From an uncultured bacterium (GTDB taxonomy: Bacteria > Planctomycetota > Uabimicrobiia > Uabimicrobiales > JABWCH01): a DNA stretch of 13,099 nucleotides. A model generated the notes under the pieces. That model was not told where the DNA came from, searched no databases, and saw nothing but the letters and a program-made list of their open reading frames with translations. The stretch lies in contig CALKWO010000264.1 in NCBI GenBank assembly GCA_938003875.1, positions 1-13,099 of the forward strand, written 5' to 3'. The translations under genes and the position numbers were made by a program. Shown piece by piece: positions 1 through 6,207 of this stretch; position 1 is the stretch's first letter, and every line of letters begins with the position of its first letter.

Positions 1-21
1 AGCTGTCTTGTATTCAATTAA

Positions 22-43
22 AAATGGGGAAGTTATTTAATTC
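22..43 (+). repeat. Left copy of a 22-bp dispersed inverted repeat
   Basis: This segment, containing ATGGGGAAGTTATTTAATTC, matches the reverse complement of 13001-13022 at 21 of 22 positions; the mismatch is the G/C in the middle. It lies in the short leader before the kinase gene. Two near-identical 22-mers 13 kb apart in an AT-rich sequence suggest a dispersed intergenic element, but only two copies are visible here. Confidence 0.6.
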
Positions 44-78
44 TCATCGCTAAAAAATTAATCGGAGCAATGGATTTT

Positions 79-1728
79 ATGGAAAATTCCAATGCAGAAA
101 AAAAAGAAGAAAATTATGAAATGATCTCTAATGCCACAGAGTTTATAGATAATGAAATTTCTGGAAAAACGGAGCAAATTAGTCCTTTGAACAGCGAATC
201 TTCCTTGAATATATTGCAGACAAATATCATAGAAAACAGCAATGATATTCAGGAAAAATTTTTAGAAGATATTTCTCTTTTTTCAGAAAACGACTGGCAA
301 AAGAAAAAGGAAAATCCTCTTCCCAAATATCAGATACTAAAAGAAATAGGAAGAGGTGGAATGGGAAAAATCGATCTATGGAAAGACAACTATCTGCAAC
401 GTCTCATTGCTTCTAAAACACTTTTACCTTCGAGAGCGAATTCTAAAGAAAGCGTCCAACGATTCTGGGAAGAAGGACAGATAGCAGGCCAACTGGAACA
501 CCCCAACATCATTTCTATCCACGACATTGGCATGAACCAAAAGGGTCAGTTTTTCTTTACGATGAAATATGTAGAAGGTAAGCCACTACAAAAAATAATC
601 GATGAAATAAAAAAAGAAATACAAGACACTAAAGAAGAATATACATTGCAAAAAATGCTACAAATATTCCAGACAATATGCTATGCTATGGAGTATGCTC
701 ATTCCAAAAAAGTCATCCATCGTGATCTGAAGCCTGAGAACATCATGATAGGAAATTTTGGTGAAGTGATTGTCATGGATTGGGGCCTGGCAAAAGTTTT
801 GGGAAAAGGCCAGGAAATTTTTAGTAAGGACAGTATAAATACATTAAGGACAGACGGTGGATTGAAAACCATTGCTGGGCAGATCGTAGGAACTCCTTAC
901 TATATGTCCCCAGAGCAGGCAAGAGGAAACATAGAAGCAATGGATCATCGCTCTGATATTTATTCCCTAGGGGTAATTTTGTATGAAATGCTTACTGGGA
1001 AAAAAATCAGCAACAAAAAAAATACTATGGAAATTCTCTTGGAAACAGGAGAAGGAAAGGCCAGACGCATTCCGAAAAAAGGGCTTTTTGGAATCATCCC
1101 TAAAGAGCTTAAATCTATCATTGGGAAGGCAATACAGTTTTCGCCTGAAAATCGCTATCAAAACGCGCGCGATCTGGCACAAGACATACAAAGATTCATG
1201 GAATGCAGGCCTGTTTCTTGCTGCCGCTATAATATCCTGGAAAAATGCCAAAAATTTTTTTATAGATGGAGGAAAGAGATTGCCCTGGTAAGCATTACCT
1301 CGATTGTAGTGATAACATTTTTTGTTCTATGGAGTTATTACGAAAAAACACAACATGCACATTTTTATCTCAATAGAGCCCAGGAAATATTGCAATCCCC
1401 TGAATTCAAGGAAAGCATAGCTTTTTTTGAAAAAGAAGATAATCCTCGCCATGAGTTAAAAGAAGTCTATTACAATACAATAAAAAGTGCCATACTCAGA
1501 AGTACCGAAGAATGCCGTAATGGCTATGATAACATGAAATGCAATGTCTGTCAGATTACTTTGCTGGAATTTGAAAGAAAACAGGCACAAATCTGGTTAC
1601 AATACTATAAAGCTGCCTGTAAAATGCAAGATACAATAGGAATGGAAACAGCAAGGCAAATCATCCGTTCTTTATTGCCAGCAAATATTTACCACCAAGA
1701 ATATGAAAAAACTTTCCAGACAAAATAA
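79..1728 (+). CDS. Membrane-anchored bacterial Ser/Thr protein kinase (Hanks/PknB type)
   Basis: This is a predicted signalling kinase that phosphorylates Ser/Thr on unknown targets. Numbered from ATG 79 (549 aa), it has a polar N-terminal extension of about 80 residues. The kinase domain follows at roughly 85-375, with the glycine loop GRGGMG at 91-96, ATP-binding K113, a probable helix-C Glu near 132, catalytic HRDLKPEN at 214-221, DWG in place of DFG at 234-236, and GTPYYMSPE at 271-279. All key catalytic residues are present. One membrane segment at about 401-421 separates the kinase from a C-terminal domain of about 130 residues that should lie outside the cytoplasm. I do not recognise that domain; it has a C-x8-C-x2-C cluster near 479-491. 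An in-frame ATG at 70 is only 2 bp from GGAG at 64-67, whereas ATG 79 is 11 bp away, so 79 is preferred. No clear promoter is visible upstream. Confidence 0.93.
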   Translation: MENSNAEKKEENYEMISNATEFIDNEISGKTEQISPLNSESSLNILQTNIIENSNDIQEKFLEDISLFSENDWQKKKENPLPKYQILKEIGRGGMGKIDLWKDNYLQRLIASKTLLPSRANSKESVQRFWEEGQIAGQLEHPNIISIHDIGMNQKGQFFFTMKYVEGKPLQKIIDEIKKEIQDTKEEYTLQKMLQIFQTICYAMEYAHSKKVIHRDLKPENIMIGNFGEVIVMDWGLAKVLGKGQEIFSKDSINTLRTDGGLKTIAGQIVGTPYYMSPEQARGNIEAMDHRSDIYSLGVILYEMLTGKKISNKKNTMEILLETGEGKARRIPKKGLFGIIPKELKSIIGKAIQFSPENRYQNARDLAQDIQRFMECRPVSCCRYNILEKCQKFFYRWRKEIALVSITSIVVITFFVLWSYYEKTQHAHFYLNRAQEILQSPEFKESIAFFEKEDNPRHELKEVYYNTIKSAILRSTEECRNGYDNMKCNVCQITLLEFERKQAQIWLQYYKAACKMQDTIGMETARQIIRSLLPANIYHQEYEKTFQTK

Positions 1729-1754
1729 AATTTTTTTGGAATTAAAAAAATTTT
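1727..1754 (+). other. A/T-only inverted repeat: weak terminator of the kinase gene or UP-element-like tract
   Basis: AAAATTTTTTT and AAAAAAATTTT form 11-bp arms around GGAATT. The left arm overlaps the kinase stop codon. The stem has no G-C pairs, so it would be a weak terminator. The right arm sits immediately upstream of the -35 of the phasin promoter, where A/T tracts act as UP elements in bacterial promoters. Either role, or both, is inference. Confidence 0.35.
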
Positions 1755-1757
1755 TAT

Positions 1758-1786
1758 TTGACTTTTATAACGCATTGCGTTATACT
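1758..1786 (+). promoter_or_regulatory. Sigma-70-type promoter of the phasin-like gene
   Basis: TTGACT at 1758-1763 and TATACT at 1781-1786 are separated by 17 bp, close to consensus with optimal spacing. An A/T-rich tract lies just upstream. Transcription should start near 1793, leaving a leader of about 37 nt that carries a GAGGTGA ribosome binding site. Confidence 0.75.
1766..1784. promoter_or_regulatory. Perfect 19-bp palindromic operator inside the phasin promoter
   Basis: TATAACGCATTGCGTTATA has two perfect 9-bp arms around one central base. It fills the -35/-10 spacer and overlaps the -10, the classic position for a repressor that blocks RNA polymerase. The AACGC...GCGTT half-sites resemble operators of small XRE/HigA-type helix-turn-helix repressors; that resemblance is from memory. 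No regulator gene for it is visible in the window. Confidence 0.55.
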
Positions 1787-1829
1787 GTGCATAACGATCA
1801 AAATTTAACTTATTTTTATGAGGTGAACT

Positions 1830-2207
1830 ATGTCTGACGAAAAAACAAGCCAGGAAAGATGTGAACAAGAAAGTTTTCATGGACAGTTAAAACGTATGAT
1901 GCTTGCCACTATGGGTGCAGCAGCTATGGCCCAGGAGGAATTTGAAGGGTTTGTTAGCAAGCTTGTCGAAAAAGGAGAGATTGCTGAACAAGAAGGGAAA
2001 AAATGGGTCAAAGAGTTCGTTGATAAAAGACGTAAACAGACAAAAGACGCTGTTCATTCCATTGAAGAAAACAGTTTAGAAGGGATGGAAAAAATATTAC
2101 AAAAATTCAATATCCCTAGCAAAAAAGATGTAGAAACATTATCCCAAAAAATTGACGAACTCACAAAAAGAGTAGATGAGCTTTTTCAAAAAAATAATCC
2201 CAATTAA
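1830..2207 (+). CDS. Phasin-family small protein (COG3937-like, PhaI/PhaF type)
   Basis: This is a 125-aa protein of the phasin superfamily. Family members coat polyhydroxyalkanoate granules or act as coiled-coil stress/scaffold proteins, and they also occur in organisms without PHA synthesis. A short hydrophobic, Ala/Met-rich stretch (about 22-35) is followed by the typical pattern EEFEGFVSKLVEKGEIAEQEG (around 36-56). The C-terminal coiled coil (about 97-120) contains KKDVETLSQKIDELTKRVDE. The start is well supported: GAGGTGA at 1820-1826 is 3 bp before ATG 1830. It is monocistronic, with its own strong promoter, an overlapping palindromic operator and a GC-rich terminator, so it is probably inducible and highly expressed when derepressed. 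No PHA synthase or depolymerase gene is nearby, so the role in granule coating is not shown. Confidence 0.8.
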   Translation: MSDEKTSQERCEQESFHGQLKRMMLATMGAAAMAQEEFEGFVSKLVEKGEIAEQEGKKWVKEFVDKRRKQTKDAVHSIEENSLEGMEKILQKFNIPSKKDVETLSQKIDELTKRVDELFQKNNPN

Positions 2208-2238
2208 TCACCTCAACAAGGAAACATATACAACTTTT

Positions 2239-2283
2239 GCGTGAAGCTCCTGATCGTAGATGTTCACGCTGCATTTTGTGAAC
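2239..2283 (+). other. Mutually exclusive hairpins in the phasin mRNA 3' region
   Basis: GCGTGAA at 2239-2245 can pair with TTCACGC at 2263-2269. The overlapping GTTCAC at 2262-2267 can pair instead with GTGAAC at 2278-2283. The last base of that second pairing is also the first C of the terminator stem (2283). The layout resembles an attenuator, but nothing shows that it works as one. It could also be the body of a small RNA ending at the terminator. Confidence 0.25.
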
Positions 2284-2313
2284 CCCTGGCCCCCAAGCCA
2301 GGGGTACTTTTTT
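2282..2313 (+). terminator. Rho-independent terminator after the phasin-like gene
   Basis: ACCCCTGGC and GCCAGGGGT form a perfect 9-bp, GC-rich stem around a 6-nt CCCCAA loop. AC and then six T residues follow. It lies about 75 bp after the phasin stop codon. Its CCCCTGG/CCAGGGG core recurs in the hairpin at 3821-3839. Confidence 0.85.
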
Positions 2314-2372
2314 ACCACCGACTGATTCTTTCCTTATATCATTGCAAGCAATAAAATTTTATAAAAATCATT

Positions 2373-2401
2373 TTGTAATTTTTCCCAAGATATTTTATAA
2401 T
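2373..2401 (+). promoter_or_regulatory. Sigma-70-type promoter for the O-antigen ligase gene
   Basis: TTGTAA at 2373-2378 and a consensus TATAAT at 2396-2401 are separated by 17 bp in an AT-rich gap. The predicted transcription start near 2408 leaves a leader of about 90 nt before ATG 2497. The AT-rich background makes chance matches fairly easy. Confidence 0.5.
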
Positions 2402-2496
2402 CAATCAAATTTATCCTTTCTTTTTACTCCTCGAACACATACAAAAGTAAATAAATTATTTTGTTGTCCTGAATTTTCTATCAAAGGGCATAATCT

Positions 2497-3816
2497 ATGA
2501 GAGATATGTTAGTTGCTGCCTTATGTTTTTTAGGCGTGCCTATATCTCTTGCACGACCTTTCTTTGGGCTTTTATTTTACTGTTGGCTTGCTTATATGAG
2601 GCTGCAAGATTTCAGTTGGGGCTTTGCACGAGAGATGCAATGGTCTAAATTCGTTGCTATATCCATGCTAATTGGTATTTTAATCCACAATAAAGAAAAA
2701 TTCATTCGTTTTTCTTTTATAACCATGATGCTGTTTTTTCTTTGGGTATCCCTTAGCGTTTCTAGTATATTTTCTTTGGATATGGATGCTAGTTTAGAGA
2801 AATACCCTGAATTCAGCAAAGCCATTTTTATTGCTGCAGTCAGTATTTCTCTGGTCAATAGCGAAGAACGAATAAAATGGCTTATGGTTTCTTTTGGGCT
2901 TGCATTAGGAATTCAATCTATCCGATATGCAATAGGTGGATTTCTCATAGGGGGAAAAATTTATAATGGCCCTGGGGGAACAATTGAAGATAACAACGAC
3001 TTTGCCTTGAGCCTTGTGATGACAATCCCTGTTTTATACTATCTTGGAGCATTAGAAAAACGACTCTGGCTACGCTTATCCTATTGGGGTATGTGCTGTA
3101 CCTGCATGGTGACTATACTTTGGACACACTCACGTGGGGGACTTTTAGGAATTTGTGCTGTTTTATTTCTGGTAAGTTGCACCTGGCGAAATAAAATCTA
3201 TACTATTCTATTTTGGTTTTTTTCTGTCATTGTCTTTTTTGCCATTGCCCCACAATCTTTATTGGATCGTTATGCTACAATCGAAACTGCTCATGAAAAG
3301 GACGCTTCCGCAGTAGGACGCCTACATGCCTGGAGAACAGCCTATAATATGGGCATGTCTCATCCTTTGACTGGCGTAGGCCCAAGGGTTATGCCAAAAG
3401 TCTATTGGGATTATGCACCACAATCCAATACATCTATTGGTGGAGCAGCAAGAGTTGCCCATAACGGGTATGCTCAGATTTTTGCAGATTCAGGTTTTCC
3501 AGGATTTATCTGTTTTGTCACTCTTATAATATACGTACAGACGAAAACTTTTTTTATAAGGCTGAAAGCACGTAAGCGTAAGGAAATAGAATGGTCGATT
3601 CCTTACACATATATGCTGCAATACTCTGTTTTTGGCTATATGGTTTGCGTCACTTTTTTATCCAGGGAATATTTCGAATATTTCTATCAGATAGTAGCTG
3701 CTGCACAATCTTTAAACCTGCTGACCCAACAACAAATGGACAAAAGAGACAAAGAAATAGAAGACGAGCTTTTACAGAAGCGAAAAGCTATGATTGCCAG
3801 TCGCAAGATTTCATAA
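2497..3816 (+). CDS. O-antigen/O-glycosylation ligase, DUF5935 plus Wzy_C type
   Basis: This is a polytopic inner-membrane glycan ligase of the O-antigen ligase superfamily, predicted to move a lipid-linked glycan to an acceptor outside the cytoplasm. The N-terminus (about 1-110) has the DUF5935 pattern: MRDMLVAAL, then RPFFGLLFYCWLAYM and WGFARE. This matches the putative O-glycosylation ligases known from exosortase A/PEP-CTERM loci (TIGR03097-like). The Wzy_C region (about 170-345) carries HSRGG (211-215), GRLHAWR (274-280) and AHNGY (321-325), which hold the Arg and His residues conserved in WaaL-type ligases. About ten hydrophobic segments are visible, and the C-terminal tail is charged (414-439). 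Its 439 aa is usual for the family. AAGGG at 2484-2488, 8 bp before the ATG, supports the start. No exosortase or glycosyltransferase lies in the window, so the acceptor is unknown. Confidence 0.85.
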   Translation: MRDMLVAALCFLGVPISLARPFFGLLFYCWLAYMRLQDFSWGFAREMQWSKFVAISMLIGILIHNKEKFIRFSFITMMLFFLWVSLSVSSIFSLDMDASLEKYPEFSKAIFIAAVSISLVNSEERIKWLMVSFGLALGIQSIRYAIGGFLIGGKIYNGPGGTIEDNNDFALSLVMTIPVLYYLGALEKRLWLRLSYWGMCCTCMVTILWTHSRGGLLGICAVLFLVSCTWRNKIYTILFWFFSVIVFFAIAPQSLLDRYATIETAHEKDASAVGRLHAWRTAYNMGMSHPLTGVGPRVMPKVYWDYAPQSNTSIGGAARVAHNGYAQIFADSGFPGFICFVTLIIYVQTKTFFIRLKARKRKEIEWSIPYTYMLQYSVFGYMVCVTFLSREYFEYFYQIVAAAQSLNLLTQQQMDKRDKEIEDELLQKRKAMIASRKIS

Positions 3817-3820
3817 AGTA

Positions 3821-3864
3821 CCAGGGGCGTTGCCCCTGGCTATTATATTTCGTCTCTTCGGGGC
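3821..3864 (+). repeat. Two-hairpin intergenic element, possible terminator of the ligase gene
   Basis: CCAGGGGC and GCCCCTGG (3821-3828 and 3832-3839) form a perfect 8-bp stem with a GTT loop, starting 5 bp after the ligase stop. A second hairpin follows: GTCTC at 3852-3856 and GGGGC at 3860-3864 around TTC, with two G-U pairs in RNA. The spacer TATTATATTTC has no strong T-run, so termination would be imperfect. The two-hairpin arrangement resembles, from memory, a widespread bacterial intergenic repeat sometimes mis-called as small ORFs. Confidence 0.5.
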
Positions 3865-3976
3865 TAAGATTGGAATATAGCTTAAAGTGCATTTATCACT
3901 AAAACTATAATTTCCTACGCATTAAAGTACTTCTAGCCTTTCAAAAGCAATATAAAAATATGCTGAAAAATTATCT

Positions 3977-4006
3977 TTGACTCTTATCCTGGAAAATGTT
4001 TAAATT
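3977..4006 (+). promoter_or_regulatory. Weak candidate promoter for the AAA+ ATPase gene
   Basis: TTGACT at 3977-3982 is followed after 18 bp by TAAATT at 4001-4006, a 4/6 match to the -10 consensus. If used, transcripts would begin near 4013. That excludes the in-frame ATG at 3996 and favours translation from ATG 4026 or 4062. The -10 is poor, so this is tentative. Confidence 0.25.
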
Positions 4007-4061
4007 GCGCAAACAAAAAAATATTATGAATATCATACACATTTGGAGAAAAAATAATACT

Positions 4062-6020
4062 ATGAAGCATCCTTGTATGGATCATTCAAAAAACGATAAA
4101 AATAAACATTCTTATTATCACAATGATATAGAATATATTGAAGACCACTTTCGTTTGTTGGATATGATGATTGAACGGAAACAAAGAAAAGATTTTGAAG
4201 GCGAAGAGTTTTTATTGGAAAAAGAGGATAAAAATTTTGCCAGACTCATCAACCAAAAATGGAATGAAATCGCTCGAAAAAGAAAACAATCTTTAGATCA
4301 AAAGAAATCTTTCGCCTTGGATAAATTTGTAGAAAAATACCAGTTGCAGGATATGGAAAAAAAGATTGTTTTGTTTCTGCTCTATCGTTACTTCAGCAGC
4401 GACCAGGAAGATTCTACAGGACGCTCTATTTTGGAAAGCATCACTGTCAGTCGTTTGGAGATGATGCGTTCCCGCCATTACTTGATGGAAACGGGATGCC
4501 TTAGAAAAAATCAGATTATTTCTTGTGATGAAATAGGAGAAGACAAAAGTATTCTGGACGCAGAGTTTGAGATTCCTGAAGAAATCATATCTGTATTGCT
4601 CGGAGAAGCACCTCTTCTTTCCTGTAAAGAAAAGAAAAACGAAGAAGAAAAAACTTATAAAAATTATATCAACCTATACTTCACTTTGCTTCAGCAGATG
4701 GAGCAAAAATCGCAAATTTCCAGTCTTTTCAGAAGCGAAAGAATGTCCCCTCTATCGGATTTTTTTTCCAGCCTGGAAAACAGCACAGAAGTTAGCAGAA
4801 TACAGCATAATATGAAAAAAACTCTGACCTCGATTGAAGAATTTGGCCCCCATAAAGAGAATTTTCCCATTGAGCAGGTCGCCAAAGAATACCAATTGAG
4901 CAATGAAGAAAAACTTGTGCTTCTGATTTTGCTGGAAGAATCTTTGGGGTTATCAGAATCTATAGGTGGATGTGAAGGCAAAAAAATCCTTGCTATTCTC
5001 TCCAACAGTGAAAATGAGATGATCGCTAAAAGGTGTATTCTGTATAAAGAGGGAAAATTAAGACAGAACCATTTGATAGAAACAGAAAAAACCTGGGGTG
5101 GCCAAAATATTCTGGATTCAGAATATTTTCTCTCCGAAAAAATGATCCGCCGTTTACTGGGAGATTTGACAGAAGGTAATCATCTTTTAGAAGACGAATG
5201 TTTTGAATACCCAGACGAAGGGCAGATTCTGCTGACGCTGGCTCCCCGATTCAGTTTTGGCGATGTCATCATTTCTCAGGAAAAAAAGAAGATGATCGAG
5301 ATCGCACTTAGCCAGCAAATTCATCATAAGCTGATTTTTGAAACCTGGGGGTTGGGCAAAAAAATTCCTTACGGCAATGCATTGACCATGCTATTTTCAG
5401 GAGCTCCTGGTACAGGTAAAACCATGATGGCAGAAGCTATAGCCAACCGTTTAGGGAAAAAACTATTGATAGCGAACTATGCCCAAATCCAGAATATGTA
5501 TGTAGGCGAAACGGAGAAACGTATCGTAGCTGCTTTCAAACAAGCCAAAGAGCAGGATGGTGTCCTTCTGTGGGATGAAGCAGATGCAATGTTTTATTCT
5601 CGCGAAATGGCAAGCCATTCCTGGGAATTCCGCGATGTGAATCTTATACTTCAGGAGTTAGAAAAATTTGCTGGAGTGGTCATCCTGACAACCAATAGAA
5701 ATGTAGTTTTGGATAGAGCATTAGAACGGAGAATATCGCTGAAAGTCCATTTTGATATGCCTGATGCCAAAGAAAGAGAGCAAATCTGGAAAAACCTGAT
5801 TCCTCAGGAAGCACCTCTGGCAGAAAACATGGATTTTACATATCTTGCAGAAAAGTACGAAATTTCTGGTGGTATCATTAAAAATGCCATATTGTATGCA
5901 GCACGTTATGCAGCATACTCAGAAGCTGGCAAAATCTACCTTCAGGATCTGATTAAAGGGGTAGAGATGCAAACAGAAAATAGCTGGACGAATACTGCTA
6001 AAATTGGCTTTGGTAAATAG
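4062..6020 (+). CDS. AAA+ ATPase with two N-terminal winged-helix-like repeats
   Basis: This is a cytoplasmic AAA+ ATPase of the classic clade, likely a hexameric remodeller or unfoldase with unknown client. Numbered from ATG 4062 (652 aa), the C-terminal ATPase has Walker A GAPGTGKT at 447-454, pore-loop-like YVGETEK at 480-486, Walker B LLWDEAD at 502-508, sensor-1 TTNR at 543-546, arginine-finger candidates R556/R557 and a sensor-2 GG at 603-604. All core residues are present. The N-terminal half holds two related segments (about 84-182 and 267-368) that share an EKYQL or KEYQL start and an SILDAEF or NILDSEY...LLG[E/D] end, consistent with duplicated winged-helix domains. Start choice is uncertain: ATG 3996 has only GGA 2 bp upstream, while ATG 4062 has GGAG 13 bp upstream. 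Similar ATPases occur with contractile injection systems, but no such genes are seen here. Confidence 0.85.
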   Translation: MKHPCMDHSKNDKNKHSYYHNDIEYIEDHFRLLDMMIERKQRKDFEGEEFLLEKEDKNFARLINQKWNEIARKRKQSLDQKKSFALDKFVEKYQLQDMEKKIVLFLLYRYFSSDQEDSTGRSILESITVSRLEMMRSRHYLMETGCLRKNQIISCDEIGEDKSILDAEFEIPEEIISVLLGEAPLLSCKEKKNEEEKTYKNYINLYFTLLQQMEQKSQISSLFRSERMSPLSDFFSSLENSTEVSRIQHNMKKTLTSIEEFGPHKENFPIEQVAKEYQLSNEEKLVLLILLEESLGLSESIGGCEGKKILAILSNSENEMIAKRCILYKEGKLRQNHLIETEKTWGGQNILDSEYFLSEKMIRRLLGDLTEGNHLLEDECFEYPDEGQILLTLAPRFSFGDVIISQEKKKMIEIALSQQIHHKLIFETWGLGKKIPYGNALTMLFSGAPGTGKTMMAEAIANRLGKKLLIANYAQIQNMYVGETEKRIVAAFKQAKEQDGVLLWDEADAMFYSREMASHSWEFRDVNLILQELEKFAGVVILTTNRNVVLDRALERRISLKVHFDMPDAKEREQIWKNLIPQEAPLAENMDFTYLAEKYEISGGIIKNAILYAARYAAYSEAGKIYLQDLIKGVEMQTENSWTNTAKIGFGK

Positions 6021-6146
6021 CAAATAATTTAGAGTGTACTAAGAAAAGACGCAGGGATTGCGCTGGCGTTCGGCTTTTGAGCAGACACGGCTTTTATGGC
6101 GCAACCCTGCGGCTACAATCTATTTTTTTAGTAAATAGCAAACAAT
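6013..6146. mobile_element. MITE-like or REP-like hairpin element bracketed by direct repeats
   Basis: GTAAATAGCAAATAAT (6013-6028) and GTAAATAGCAAACAAT (6131-6146) are 15/16 identical direct repeats; the first contains the AAA+ stop codon. Between them lies a 102-bp segment with a long imperfect palindrome: CGCAGGGATTGCGC (6050-6063) pairs with GCGCAACCCTGCG (6099-6111) apart from one bulged A. CGGCTTTT occurs twice in the loop (6071-6078 and 6088-6095). TAGAGTGTAC near the left edge and the complement of CTACAATCTA near the right edge agree at 8 of 10 positions, like degraded terminal inverted repeats. No transposase is present, so any mobility would be in trans. A structured RNA or terminator is an alternative. 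Confidence 0.4.
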
Positions 6147-6160
6147 AGGCTTTTATACAA

Positions 6161-6176
6161 CCCAGGGTCCCCTGGG
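6161..6176. repeat. GC-rich palindrome upstream of the fni operon
   Basis: CCCAGG and CCTGGG (6161-6166 and 6171-6176) form a 6-bp stem around GTCC, or 7 bp with a tighter loop. It lies 31 bp before the isomerase start. No T-run follows, so it is unlikely to be a normal terminator. Its CCAGGG/CCCTGG core matches the palindromes at 2282-2305 and 3821-3839. Confidence 0.45.
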
Positions 6177-6207
6177 AAATGGGAATCATTATTTAGGGAG
6201 ATTGGTG

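Noticed and set aside
967..1291. Two overlapping open frames of about 95-100 codons, one per strand, inside the kinase gene
   Set aside because: They lie wholly within an intact kinase coding sequence in other frames, lack a ribosome binding site and show no recognisable motif.
3591..3902. A 103-codon + strand frame spanning the ligase gene end and the following intergenic region
   Set aside because: It overlaps the ligase C-terminus in another frame and is read through the two-hairpin element, a kind of sequence that often yields spurious small ORFs.
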